Shown piece after piece: positions 1-12,850 of a stretch of DNA of 64,000 bases. The position numbers and the translations under genes are program-made. Source of the DNA: Theobroma cacao (Eukaryota; Streptophyta; Magnoliopsida; Malvales; Malvaceae); assembly GCF_000208745.1 (NCBI RefSeq), contig NC_030858.1, forward strand, positions 23,142,315 to 23,206,314, in the 5' to 3' direction. A model generated the notes under the pieces. It was not told where the DNA came from and searched no databases. It saw nothing but the letters and a program-made list of their open reading frames with translations. Every line of letters starts with the position of its first letter. Positions within the stretch are counted from its first letter, which is position 1.

Positions 1-199
1 CTTTAATTTAGTACTTTTATTAAAAAAATTGATTAATTTAGTCTTTATATTTTGACACCGTGTGCAATTGGGTTTTCCTATTTAATTTCGATCAAATTGA
101 CCATTAATATTGATAAGTAGTTTTAATATGATGTTTGACACTTCAAATGAGATTGACGTAACACTAACATGTAAGATGCAAAAAAAAATTAATCATTTT

Positions 200-317
200 G
201 TTTCATAAAAATTAGTGTCCTTTGTTATCATATGGGTGTTACTTTTTCACTATCCATTTGCTAAGTGCAGTGATGTGGAATATGGCTTCGAATCTGTCTT
301 TGTGAAATCCATTAGTT
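200..317 (+). pseudogene. Broken copy of IQM2 first coding exon
   Basis: The plus strand here aligns, about nine bases in ten by eye, with the start of the minus-strand IQM2-like gene at 5818: the ATG (232), the next ~80 coding bases, the 5' UTR stub and the end of the preceding intron. One extra base after codon 6 shifts the frame and gives a TAA ten codons in. The AG of the intron acceptor is changed. Similarity stops at about 317, inside exon 2. Because intron sequence is included, this is a DNA-level duplication and not a processed copy. It lies in inverted orientation about 5.5 kb from the intact gene. It cannot encode a protein. Confidence 0.85.
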
Positions 318-399
318 AAGATTAAACTTTAAATTAATAAAGATTCATTAAAGAATAAAGAAAGAAATAAAAGTTTAAAATAAAATATTACCACTTAAT

Positions 400-478
400 T
401 AGTATTGGGCTCATTGATTGATACAGAATCTCCTACCTAAAGAATAGAGTTCAAATTCTTTTCTTTCTATTAAAAAAA
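400..478 (+). mobile_element. SINE-like retroposon copy 1
   Basis: About 75 bases share the layout of the other SINE-like copies in the window: a D-arm-like start (GGGCTCATTGATTG), then a B-box-like GAGTTCAAATTC at 446-457, ending in a T-rich stretch and an A tract. No clear target duplication is left, so this is an old or weak member. Confidence 0.45.
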
Positions 479-485
479 ACTAATT

Positions 486-1909
486 AAGATTAAAGAATAG
501 TGATCCACTGAGATCTTAGAATTGATACATACACGATCAAATGAGTGATTTTAGCAATTTAAATCAAACTTTTCATAACCTGATTACTATAGGAATATGA
601 GAAAAACCAAAAGTCATGTGATGTAAAGAGAGAATCGAACAAGAGGGGAAAGGAGAGAGAGAGAATCCAAAGAAAGGTTAAAAATATTTTATTGTGGTTG
701 TGCTTGAAGAAATTTGCATAGGTTAGTCCAAGAAATTATTGTTAATTTTTTTTGTATTTTTATTTGACTATTTATTTATAAATTTCTCATTAACATTGAT
801 AATGTCATGTCAATATTAATCAATGTCACATCAATAGCTTTAATAGAGAAACTACATAATATTAATAATTATGTTAATATTGACAAATTTTGAAAACACA
901 AGAACCCGATTTATACAAGTTGCAATAAAAAGATTAAATCTTACATTTTAATAGAATGTAAAAATTAAATCTACATTTTGGTAGAGTACATGAACTAAAT
1001 ATAACATTTATCAATACCATCTCGTCAACAAGTTTAACAAAGAAGCTAGATGGTGTTAATAATTGAATTGACATTAACAAATTTTAAAATATAGAAATTC
1101 GATTTATACGAATTATAATAGAGACTAAATCCAACATTTTAGTAAGTATAGGAACAAAATTCTTAATTTGACCTACGAAATAACCTAAGCTTAACCTCAA
1201 ATAATGCACACAACTTATCTCAAAACCCCCTAAATCGAAACCACCTAATCTGATAAAAACAATGGATATACATTCAAAACCCTAATTAGGGTACTTAATT
1301 TCTTAGTGTGTGGGGAGGGAAACCCCTACTTGGCAACCAAGGAACGAGGGAGCTACTTTGGCAGAACAACGGTGTGGAAGAAGAGGAGAGAGAATCAAGC
1401 ATGAGGGCACCAGAAGAGAGAATGAGACATCAGAGGATTTGGATTTCCTAGTTGAAAAAAAAATAAATAAATCTTAATTTGGGCCATTTAAAATTTATGT
1501 TGGATTTGTCCTAAATCCAGATCCAACCTATTTATTTATATGAAACCCCAATAAAAAGAAATAAATTCACCCTATTAGAGAGAAGAAGATATCATCAATA
1601 ATAATATATTTAATATAAATATCCAATTACTGTCAAAATCCAAAGTTTTGTTTATTTCAAAAATCTATAACTTTTGTGTTTTTTCAATTCAAATGCAACG
1701 TTTTTTGTTGTATCCATTTAAAGATGGTTGATGGTTTAACGGTTGCCACAAGTGATCATGGCCAGGCCCAGAGGAAACCTACCCAAGAAGGCCCATTGCT
1801 GAGAGATAGGAAAGTGGGCCAATAAAATCTGTCGTTGCCGCTGCCGCCAGTTTGTTCTTCTTTCCATTGAAGGTTAAATGAAGATTGCTTGTTGAAATTT
1901 CATCTGAAC
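486..1909. other. AT-rich stretch with repeated segment, no gene
   Basis: No coding signal. A segment around 890-1010 recurs in diverged form at about 1060-1160 (both contain CGATTTATAC followed by an A-rich tract and ACATTTTA), so this is an old internal duplication, probably from a decayed repeat. GC content rises at 1310-1440 and 1740-1870, but no open reading frame of note is present. Confidence 0.5.
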
Positions 1910-1912
1910 TTA

Positions 1913-3039
1913 GGTAGCGTTTAGTACTTTATATTATAATATAATTACAGATAATATGATTACAAGTAATATAATTGCAAGTAATGTGATTACAAGGAAG
2001 ATAACATTGCAGTGTTTGGTACATAAATAATGTAATGATTAAAATGCAGAGAATATAACATTACAATGTTTGTTTTATAAGTACTTTACAGGGTATGTAA
2101 TATTAATTTTCAAAACTACCCTTATATGTTAAAATACAAGTTTAACATGTATTTTTTTATTGTTAGTTTTTATATAATGTCATTTTTTAATTATATTTTT
2201 AATTAAATATATTTTATTTTTCATTTCTTATTACAAATATATATTTTATTTTTATTTTTAATATAATTTCTTATATTGTATATTTTATTTTAAATTTTTT
2301 TTAGAAGATAATATTTTATTTTTATTTCTTAATACGTTTTATATGTATACATTAATGTGATAGCTTCCTCTTTTGTAACCAATAGCAAATTGGCAACAAA
2401 ATACCCATAATTCTCAATCTCCAATTAATTTCTTTTGAAAATATCATAGATTCAAAATAACTTACTATCAAGCTAAAACAAAATATCAAGCATAACATCA
2501 CCAAAACCATATAACTGATTTCAAAATTACTCCTATTTATTAAAATGCAAGTTTAATATACTTGTATTTTTTATTGTTAATTTTTATATAATATCATCTC
2601 ATAAATATATTTTTAATGTCATATATTTTATATTTATTTCTTATTATAATTTTATATATTTTATTTTTATTTTTAATATAATTTTTTATATTATATATTT
2701 TATTTTAATTTTTTTACCTATATTATATAAANCTTAATTTTATTTTATTTTATTTTTTTATTTTTAGATTATATATTTTATTTTAATTATAATGTTACAA
2801 AATATTTTTAACAAGGTAATAAAATTGAAAAATAAAAGTGTCTTTAAGAATATTGTAGAGTGTAATGTAATGTGATTGCATTGGTTTTGGATTGCAATCA
2901 CATTACATCCATTGGCTGCAATGTAATTGCATTGCAATCTTACATTACAATGGTCCATTACAAAACAAACACTACAATGTAATTTAATTGGATACATTAC
3001 AAAAAACTTGACTTTACATATCTTATACCAAACGCACCC
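1913..3039. mobile_element. PIF/Harbinger-type non-autonomous DNA element
   Basis: The two ends form imperfect terminal inverted repeats: GGTAGCGTTTAGTA on the left and, read from the other strand, GGGTGCGTTTGGTA on the right (11 of 14 match). TTA lies directly outside each end (1910-1912 and 3040-3042), the 3-bp target duplication typical of PIF/Harbinger elements. The 1127-bp body is very AT-rich, has no transposase reading frame, and carries inverted TGTAATG/CATTACA motifs near both ends. It is probably a MITE-like derivative moved by a transposase elsewhere. Two short ORFs at its right end (2764-3148) are chance frames in the repeat. Base 2732 is an N. Confidence 0.75.
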
Positions 3040-3268
3040 TTACAGTTGTCAAGCTACTTGCCAAAAAAGTAAATTCTTTTCCTTTTGTATTCAAAGGGCA
3101 TTAAACCCAAAACTCCTACAAATACAACTGTCATATGTCATCTTATGATACAAGATGAACAAATCAAAAAATGTGTACATGAATCCAGTGTTGAAAAGAA
3201 TGATAAACAATTCCTACATCATCTTTTCTATTCACACTAAAAGAATCAACTAACTGGGAATGTACCCA

Positions 3269-5818
3269 CTATGGTATGTTACAAACAAGTGCTCCCCTTA
3301 ATAATGCGGAGGACTGCATTCTGGAATGGATGCTTCTCTGCAACAAATTTTCCTTCTTGAGCACAGGTAAACTTAGGGTTCTCATTTCTTCCGTGGCACC
3401 TGCTGGTGTGGAAACTTTAGGACTCGGGCTACTAGCAGACCGAGGAGAAAAGTATGACTTTGTGTCGCTCGCACTTCTTGGAGACAAGTTCACCTGCTCC
3501 AAAGCCCGGAATTGGAGTTCTGAGGGGTAGTCCCTCACACAACCAATCCGGGGCCCTGCTCCTGTAGTCCACTTGCATGACAACTGCTTCCCTAATTGAT
3601 ATGACTTCAGTCCTTTTTTAGAGTTAATCCTTTGAAGAATCGACTCTTCAGGAATGTCCTCTACCTCTTTGTCAATCTTTTGTTTTGGAACCATTGAATC
3701 CTGCTCTGAAGCGATGGTTTCCTCTTCTGTCTCATAACCATCCTCCAACGGAGAATCCACCGAATTGTCATTGTTACATGACACGACAGCTCTATGGTCA
3801 ACATCTGACATCTCAAACAATTCTGATCTTCTTGGTATTTCAAGATTAGTCAATTTTCTGCTAAGGTTGAGAAGCCTGCTTGACCTGGGCCGTTCAAGGG
3901 CAGCCCTAGTTTCTTGTACCCTTGAATCAACTACCACTTTGATTGAATCTTTGACTCTGACCTCTTCAGTCTCTAAAATAAAGTCCTCTTCAGATGAGTT
4001 GCATCTGAGATGATTACTGCTTCTTTGTTTGTTGGCCAAGCTTTCATCTTCATCCAATGGAGTCATCTGAACGCAACAAAAGAAGCACTATCAGTATATT
4101 CTTTCGCAATTCTCCAAAAACGATATGCAAAGCATATAACATATTTTCTTTGTTTTTTCTTTTTCTTACCTTGACATCTGTTAGATCCACATTATTCTCC
4201 CTTAGATATGAAATGAAGTCATTAAAATTTTCTTCTGTAGGACGATAATGACCACTGTGAGGCCAAACAGCCTGTTGAAGAGAGCAACAAGTAACTATCG
4301 TTAAGAGATTGTCTCAACACACAGAGAGCACAAAGCAGTAAACAAAAAACCAAAAGAAAAAAGATATTATGTATAGCTATACCTTAAGGACACCACTATC
4401 AACAACTAATCTTCCAGCAGCAATGGTGGCACCTCCAGCCAAGAAGCTAGAGTGTTGAAATTTACCCTTCTTCTTCATGCCAACATACAAGATCTTTGAT
4501 GTGCTGAGGACAAAAATCGACTTAGCATCGCGATCTTCTCCAGTGGTATGGAGAAGCTTCCTTGTTTGCTTGTAGATGAACTTTCCATCTACCACAATAA
4601 CTTCATAGGGCTTCCTTTCCATCTGTATTGTGGATAATTATTTCAGTAAAAGTTTGAATATAAATCCAGATAAAGTTTGGCGAGAAAAGAAATAAAGACC
4701 CACCGGACCAAGATATTTGATGCACTGCTGTTGAAGCTTTAATCTAGGACATTTTTCCAGATTTACTTCTTTCCCTTCTCCGATATCCAGCCTGCATTTT
4801 CAGAACAAGCATATCCATTTTCAGTTTTAATTTCTTGAACCTAATATCAGAACGTCTTACTAAACAAACAAAACACTCGGTTAAAGAAAATTACCAGTAG
4901 AAGAAAGGCTCTTGACTCTGAGACTGGAGCCATTGATTATAATAGAGGTGTAAATTGTGTCCATAACGATGCCTCGGATCAATCTGAATAACACATGAAA
5001 CTGGAATCAGTAACAGAGAATGAAGTACAACGGTAAATTAAGCTCATTTTTACTGCAATTTGACTTACTGCCTCAAGCCAGTGTTGCAAAGCAAGCTTTT
5101 GAGCTTTATCATTCTTTGATAAACCTTTTCCAACCTTAGCAGCTTTAGTTCTCGCCCTTGACCAACGTGAAATAGCAGTTTCATGTTTATCTATATCAAA
5201 GAATGATATAGAACTCCTCTTGAGTTCAGCAAAATCTAAGAGCTCCCACCTACATTACAACAAATAATTGCATTATGAAAAAAAGAAAGAAAAACTCCCG
5301 TATGGATAGGTCAGATATAGAACATAGAAACATAATACACACCAGCTCTGCGCAACAAGAACTGCACAATCTGCAAGCTTTCTCCTTGTTCGAAAGCTCT
5401 TGTACACTTTTTGCAATCTTATTGCAGCCTCATGTTGTGGATTGCTGGGATCCAAAACTGGTAATTGTTTTGGAGTCTCTATGGATGTATCTGGTTTTGG
5501 GGTTTGAATATCTATTGCTTTGCTCTTCAAACCGATAGCTTTAATGGACAAATTCTCTGCTCTACCTAATTGAGTTTTACCTGAAAGCATTCTCTCCAAC
5601 TCTATCCCTTTAAAGCTAACAGATCCCTCCAGTATCATCTTTCCAGAACCTACTGATTTTAATATCGTGGGCTCTGAATCTATACTTTTGAAACTGATAG
5701 ATCTAACGGGTGTTTTGACTTCATCATCTCCAAAACTAATGGATTTCACAATGACAGATTCTAAGCCATTTTCCACATCACTGCATTTTGCAAATGGGTA
5801 GGAAAAAGTAACACCCAT
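3269..5818 (-). CDS. IQM2: IQM2-like calmodulin-binding IQ-motif protein
   Basis: Seven coding exons on the minus strand: 5818-5343, 5249-5069, 4983-4895, 4791-4704, 4622-4383, 4271-4170 and 4066-3269. All introns are GT..AG and phases agree, giving 657 residues. The IQ motif ([15 protein letters not shown]) is at about residues 133-147. It is followed by the IQM-family core with [20 protein letters not shown] at its start, then a long serine/glutamate-rich tail with a conserved [17 protein letters not shown] block near the C terminus. The N terminus ([10 protein letters not shown]) and the tail place it with Arabidopsis IQM2, not the shorter IQM1. IQM proteins bind calmodulin without needing calcium; the role of IQM2 is poorly defined. 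A non-coding first exon likely ends at 6454 (CAAG|GTA) and joins to 5841. A degenerate copy of its first coding exon is at 200-317. Confidence 0.93.
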
Positions 5819-5840
5819 CCCACAACGAGGGGCACTGATT

Positions 5841-6690
5841 TCTGTGAAACAAACTGAATTCAGTTAGGCGTTTTATATAATAAATACACAAATTATCAGT
5901 GATACAAAGTAAAGCAAGATGCTTGTTATAAATAAAATGGGTAGCCATTTGTCAGAAACCAGAACACATGTTGCAGATAACCCATCAAGACAAACTCATG
6001 AAACCTTCCACATTGTCAGAAACAACAGCAATACATTTTCTCTTCTTCATATTGTTTAATAAATGATAGAGAGATTATATAACCAGAGAAGCAAAGTACC
6101 CATTGGAGTTATGCATTTGAACTAAGGAAGGTCCATTTAACAATGAAAACTATTCATTAAACAAGAACAATTTGAAAATCTCAGGAAAAAAAAAAACTCA
6201 TTTCATTCAATCGAAGACCAAATACAGAATCCCTTATCAGCATCCTTTACTACTGGACTGTGGATCTGCCAAAACCATCAAACAAAAGCAATCCCAGAAC
6301 CCCACTTAAGAAAAGCACATGACAACATAATCATATGATCAAACAGCAACAATCCAATAACACCCATGTCATCAAAACCAAAAGAAAAGCAGATATAACA
6401 GACCATCATTTGTGAAGAAAGCAGTCTAGAATAGAGAAAAAAAAAAGCATTACCTTGAATTGTATGATGATGGGAAGGGATGGAAGAAAAGAAGAAAACA
6501 AAAAGAATGGTGTTGGGTAAAAGGGGCAAGCAGAGGATTGTTTAGATTTTTGTTTGCTGGGTTTTGGATTTTGATATCAGCTTTCCTTGGGTTTCCCTTT
6601 CTGTTTCTCTGAAAAAGCAAACTCTTTCAAGTCTCAATGCAAATACGAAACTACCATTGCTACCTTCGACCTCGGGCTGCTTATATTGTG
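5841..6690 (-). promoter_or_regulatory. IQM2 5' UTR exon, leader intron and candidate TATA box
   Basis: On the minus strand a strong donor (CAAG|GTAATG, exon end 6454) and an acceptor (TTTCACAG, exon start 5841) define an intron of about 610 bases in the 5' UTR. A TATA-like AATATAAG lies at about 6680-6687, which would put the transcription start near 6655. This is inferred from sequence motifs only. Confidence 0.45.
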
Positions 6691-6811
6691 TATGTTAGAC
6701 AGAGACAGCAACTGCAAATTTAAAGACCCCAAACGGCGTTGGTTTTGTTCTCAAGTTCCAATCACGTGGATTGACTACTTGCTGGAGGTTCCGTTTCGGG
6801 TTTTTTTTTTT

Positions 6812-6900
6812 TATATAATTAGGGGTGGGGTTTTAAATTTTGTTCTTTAAATAGAAAAATTATGTATTAATTAATAACTTAAATATTCGAGTGTGAAAGT
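6812..6900 (-). mobile_element. SINE-like retroposon copy 2, decayed
   Basis: Read on the minus strand it follows the same order as the better copies: CTCGAATATTTAAGTTATTAA, an A/T middle with TAAAGAAC, a worn B box, and an A-rich 3' end (seen as the T run at 6802-6813 on the plus strand). The target duplication is not visible. Confidence 0.4.
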
Positions 6901-9900
6901 TTTTTCTTTTTAGCTAGTATTTTTAAAAAAAAAAAAATTATTTTCTTCTTTTTTTTCCTTTCACAATTTTGATGAAAAATTTTAAAATTTTCAATTCTAT
7001 ACTATTTTCTTTCTCAATCAAATAAAATTATTTCATTAAGTGTAACAAAAGCTGACACTAAACCTGAAAATATAATTAAAAAATGCAAATTAAACCATAT
7101 AGATAAAAACTCAACACGATTCTGACGACATAGCACACTTAAAAACCATATTTGCTTTAAAAAAGAAAGAAAAAATGGGTGTTGTAAAATTGATATATAA
7201 TTCTAAATGAAGGAGAATACAATAGAAAGTAGAATGAAATTTTGGGTTTGACTTTTTGTTTCTGTTTTCTTGTTCAAGTAAATGGTAAAGAGACTGGAAA
7301 ATAACTTCCTGGAAATTGTTGGGCAGAGAAATATGTAATAAAGAGGTCATTTTCAGATTGAGGTCATGGTTTATTCCAAACCAAATAGGAGTTCGTAGCA
7401 ATAAAAGGAGATTGACTTGATCACAAACGCCACCACTGATGTCATTCTTTCTTTCTTTCTTTCTCATCCTACTTGTTAAAAACGTAGCTTCTTTCCCAAG
7501 CTTTGTGGTTAAAATTTTAAAGACCAACTTTCCTTCGACTTTTGGAGAAGTGGGTGTTACCATGTTGGAGTCAGTCTATTCTTGTTAGGTACTACCATCT
7601 ATTTACCTTGACTATAATCATAATTAATATATAATATAATTAGGTTTCACATGCAAAAAATTAATCATAAGTCATCTCCAAAAAATTAATTATAATCAAA
7701 TATTTATATTTTTGTACATGCTACTTTCAAGTGTCCTTAAAACACGTCAACACGGTATATCATGTTTTTATTTGAAAATCGAGAAATTTATTGTTTCAAG
7801 TTTCATTTATTACGAGAAGTCTTTAGTAATGTTAAGAGATAAAAGATGTTAAAAAAGGTTTAAGTTGAATATTATAGATAATGTATTTGCAAGGAAAATG
7901 AGAAGAGCAAAAGGTTGATGATGTCTTTGCACACGTGTAGTAACATTGGACGGGGATGAGAAAAATTACACAAATATTGAATGGGTATTACGAAGAGGAA
8001 AGCTCAAAGTCATTGAAACTTCCATGCACTGTTGGGGAATGACCCTCAAGTTGACTTGGATTGATGAGTTAATAACAACAAAAGAAAAGCACTTAATTAT
8101 AAAATGTCTATTTGTTTAATCCAATCTCAAGCATCCGGTGGCAAGTTTATTAACATAAATATTATCTGTCCAAAGAAAACTATATATGTATTTATATATT
8201 ATTTATTAAATGCTGACCAAATGTCTTGTGCTCAAACGTATGGAGGATTGTGCATGTATTTTCAAGTTGAGACAATTTTATGCCATACACATACACAACC
8301 CTTGTACCCCACTAAAAGTACAAAATGGGGTGGCTAATTATCAATATTTTCCTCCTCAATTGACCGACTTCACCACCCCATTCTAGCTTCAACTATAATA
8401 TCATATGATTCATTGGCTTTTTCAAGTTTTCTCCAACCTCATTCTTTCTTTTCTTTTTTTTTTTTTGTCTTTGTAAATTTTGTATGCATTGTGCCTTTCG
8501 TATGTTCAACTATAGAGTACCCTTGATGGAAATGCTTATAATTTCATAGCAAAGATGGGAAACTCGAAAACAATATTAATGATAATTATTAATACCAAAA
8601 AAAATTAGGTAAGATGTAGCAATTAATTAGACAGCCCAATCATATACAGCTCTTCTTATTTTTATATTGCTTATTTTAATTTGAAAGCAACTATTACAAC
8701 GTAACATCGTGTTTGCTTAAATATATATTAGTAATTGTTGCAAAAAAAAATCGTTTAAAAGTAATTATTTCACATAAAAGTAAAATCATACTTTTTGTAA
8801 TCTAGTTATAAAAATTAAATTAAAATATAACATTTCTTAAATGTATTATTGATTTTTTTCCCAAATGCCCTTTTTTGTTTTAAAAAAATATAAAAAAAGT
8901 TAATAACAAATAACAGAAGTAACAAATAAATGGAGCTTTTTTCTTCCTTGTAGAAATTACTTTTGAGTTGCATTTGGTGATGGAAAAGTGACAGAGAGAG
9001 GACAATTGGTTAGGTTATGATGGTGAACATGCATGGAAGATAGTCCCAAAGGGTTTCATTGATGTTATTATGGACTTGTTATGCTAGGAATTAGAACTTA
9101 TTACAATTAATGTCAAATATATTTTTCAAATAAATAATTGATTATTACTCTCTTTTATTATCAAAATTTACCCATAATTGTCTATACTATATATCCATGA
9201 GTTTAGCATCACAACCAGTTGTCAATATACTAGTCCTACATTTTGTATTTTTGGGGTAGAAATGAGAGAGGTTGCTTTAATGTTAAAGTCATGCTAAAAT
9301 GTTAGAATAAACCCACGATTTTCCTTCCCTTGTTTGTTTTATTCATACAACTTTAGAACCTACAACACATTAAAGATATCAAATACCCCAACTTGCATTT
9401 GAAATTTCCTGCTCTCTAAAAGGAGATGGCCAAACATTACAACCCTTGGGGGGGCAGGGGGAAGAGAACAAGTAATGTATAGTGTTTTCACATGGAAGGA
9501 GCACCGTCTTGTGAGGGAAATATGTATGAACTATGAACAAATTAATTGTCACATCTGAAACTTTACACTTCATCACTTCACTTGGCGCAGTCCAAATTAT
9601 TTTTGAAAGCTGGATTAAAAGTATATAGACGCGTAGACGAAAAATCCAACACCTTAAATCCAAAGGATAAAGTATAAATTAAATAATGTGCATGTGTCGG
9701 AAAGTAGAGTACACCATAATGCAAAAGTACATGATGATATTTAATCTATATAATAATAACATTTTGTACCACTTCCTCATTTTTAAAACTGTACTAGTAT
9801 CTAGGTATAATTGCAATGTATCTTTCATTTTACACAATAATTGAATCACAATATATCCACATTATAACCCATCGAATGCGATGATTAATTTGTTATTATA

Positions 9901-10685
9901 TGTGGGTTTTGTAAAATTTTATATCGATATGTTTGAATAGTTTTTTCTGTAAAATTTAATTAAAATTATCATTTTATTAGTATATGTAATCAAGTTTGAC
10001 CTTCATGCATTGTACCCAAATCTCAAATTTTTGGATCTACAATGCAACTGAGAAATAAATTGAATTCTAAGTGAAAAATGGTGAGCACAAATCTAAGTGC
10101 CAACACATATAGATTCTCCCTCACCCTAGTTTAAAACATCAAATATCTGGAATTCAAGATTGTGACCTGTAAGATATGAATACTGTAGGCAGTGACTTTT
10201 TGGCAACGTGTGTCAAAGAGAGCAGCAAAGTGTCATCACTACCAAAAACCTCGTTCCCCCCGACCCAGTTGGTCCTCAAAGTCAAACATCCCTACCCCTA
10301 CTCCCTAGCCACACCACACCACACACACGCACACGCACAGAAGGAAAAATAGAAAGGAAAACACGTACAGATCCTCTGAGGCTGTGCTTTTTGTCCAACT
10401 CCTTTCTTCTATCTATTATTATTATTATATTATCTGCGTTGGCTGCATTATTATTTACTAGTACAATTGTTTACGAGAATTAAATAAAAGTAGAAAATCA
10501 GCAGGAAAATCCGACAGCCAAAATACAACTGTCATTTGGGATCTCCATGCAAATGCAATGCAAGAGAGAGATTAAGTGAGATTGGGTACTTTGCACCGTA
10601 CGAGATGTCAATGCCCACGTGTCCGCTGTCACTTCAACCACGTTGCCTTGCCCGGTGTGAGAGATACAGGCGTACCAAACCTTAG
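6901..10685. other. Intergenic AT-rich DNA, no supported gene
   Basis: Several short frames exist (for example 150 codons on the minus strand at 7111-7563), but none shows a recognisable domain, and low-complexity runs dominate. A more GC-balanced part at 10200-10680 with CA-rich tracts could be part of an unannotated transcript or promoter; I see no protein in it. Confidence 0.4.
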
Positions 10686-11226
10686 TGTTGTAAAGATAGT
10701 GTTAGGGTTAATTTTTTGGTATTATTGTTGCAGGAAATATATATTAAAATTGCTGTCAGAAATTATCGTCAAATATGTTGGTGAAGAGTTAAAATATTTT
10801 AAACAGAACGTGATGTTGAAATGAAAAAAAAACAAAAAAGTCAATTCTTATATTCTTAAGTAATATTTTTAAGATGCTATAAAAACTAAATTATTGTGAA
10901 ATTTACTTTTACAATTATACATAAAAAACTTTAAATTTCTTAAAAATTAAAACTATTTCTAACTAGAAATTAAATACTTACATTTTTACCATACTTTTTA
11001 TTTTTCATTTGAAAGGTACTAAAATTGTATTTTTAAATTCAAAATATTTTAATAATTAAAAAGATAATTTGGTAATTTTAAAAAATAGAAATCAGTATTT
11101 TTAGTCGGTTGACACTCAAAAATTTAGAGCCAAATCAACATGTATTTGAAATTGTAATAAGGCTACAAGTACTTTTAAATACCACGACCACAATGAAATA
11201 CCGCAAACGCAATACTAAATGAGTCC
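10686..11226. mobile_element. hAT-like MITE, copy A
   Basis: Left end (about TTTGGTATTATTGTTGC) and right end read inversely (TTTAGTATTGCGTTTGC) look like degenerate inverted repeats. The core at 10871-11100 is shared with copy B near 17620-17805. No coding capacity. Confidence 0.45.
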
Positions 11227-11268
11227 TTGAGAGGGTGGAGTTAATGTATGCCCTATAAATCAATTAGT

Positions 11269-11398
11269 CGGATAGGGATTTTAAACATTTTATTTAATAA
11301 AATTTTTCTTTATCTTTATATCTATAATAATTGTGTCGGATAGAGACTTTAAATATTTTATTTAATAAAAATTTTCTTTATTTTTATATTTATAATTG
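11269..11398. repeat. Tandem duplication of about 66 bp
   Basis: TCGGATAGGGATTTTAAACA at 11269 and TCGGATAGAGACTTTAAATA at 11337 start two adjacent copies of an AT-rich unit with a few substitutions. Confidence 0.75.
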
Positions 11399-11479
11399 CT
11401 ATTATTTACTAATAGGATAAAATCTATGAAATTAGACATACTTTGTAAAGAAAAATTATAACATGTTATAGTTAGAAAT

Positions 11480-12850
11480 CCTTATTGCATTAAAGCATAT
11501 TTCTTAAATGTTTCAAATCATTCCTCATTAAGATTAGAAATTGATAAAGCTGTGATACCAATACATGCTTATGTTCCTCATTTGTAGACCGTGATGGAGT
11601 CCAAGATTTCACGTTTAAGGGGACAAAGATAATGTCTATAAAATAATCATGCCACAAGTTTAATGTTTGACAAAAATATAACTTAGATGGACAAACATTC
11701 ATGTGAAAATTACATAAATAACTTCTACTACATGCAAAGTACAAAATAAAGACATTTTTAACAACTATTACATGCTAAGATTGTATACCTTTAATTGAGT
11801 TCGACAATCTTTCATTAAGATAAGAGCATCTATTACTGAATGAATGTCAAAGACTTGAATAATTTCATTTTCAATGAGAATGATTAACGAATTTTTAAGA
11901 AAATTATCTAACATTCTATTATAAGTCTCATTCTTAACGAGTTTCATAATAAAAAAATACACACTTTGATGTTGCGGTAAAAACTGGAAAAGTCAAGACA
12001 AGTTGGATCAATCTACCAATAAGAAAGTAAACTTTTGATATTCCTATCTTCTGTAACACTTAACATAGCTCAGAAAGTATAGATATATTTTTTTAAGCCT
12101 AATTACGAAGAATGCCAAATTTAAATGGATCCAATTGATAGCTTAAATGCATTTTATCATGCTGAGTAAAGTCATTAGATAATATTTACTTGCGAGGTGT
12201 GCCAAGAGTGAGCAACTCCACCACATTCACATTAAATCTAAATTTGGAGTCTAATTTTTGCAAGAATGAGCCAATAGCAACAAGAAACAAGTCAACTAGA
12301 CAATGGTGCCCAATTGTGGCATGATCTTTTTAAAGACAATCTTTACCTAATTTATATCTAGCCCCCATATTAGGAATCTCAATTTCATATTTTTCACAAA
12401 GCTTCTTCACTGACACAAGTAAAATTTTTAATCCATCTTATCTTAATTGTTGGAAAGGCTTTTTAATAAACGATACTAAACAAATTGCATGTAGTATGTC
12501 TTAAGACTTAAGTTGTAAAGCTTTTGAGAGGTCATTTTATTATTTCCAACAACTCCTTCATAAGATGCAAGGTAAACATAAATTCAAATGACATATTAGT
12601 ATGTTATAAAAATTATAAAATAAGAGGTAAAATTATAAAATTATTATAGAGACAAAATTATAAACTTTTTTTAAAAATAAAGATACGTTATAAATTATTG
12701 TAGGGACAAAATTATAAAAATTCAAAAAAATAAGAGTTATCATAAAAATTTTTATATCTTTATGGGGGCAGAGTATCCTACTATCCTTTTCCCCTCCACC
12801 TTTGCTTGTAGAGAGTAATCAATTTTGCAAATTGAAGGATACATGAACTA
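11480..12850 (-). pseudogene. Decayed hAT transposase of the DUF4371/zf-MYM type
   Basis: Minus-strand frames, broken by stops and frameshifts, recall the plant hAT proteins annotated as zinc finger MYM-type 1-like. At about 12360-12420 I read KKLCEKYEIEIPNMGARY, like the FCEKHEIEVPNM region. At about 11950-12030 I read LIQLVLTFPVFTATSKCVFF, like the LPVATATVERAFS hAT dimerisation motif. Order and spacing fit one element. It is not functional. Terminal repeats were not found. Confidence 0.7.

Noticed and set aside
7111..7563. Minus-strand open frame of 150 codons
   Set aside because: No domain, low-complexity composition, no splice partners or promoter seen.
10208..10483. Plus-strand frame of 91 codons in a GC-richer patch
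   Set aside because: Proline- and threonine-rich start from CA repeats, then a random hydrophobic stretch; no homology recognised.
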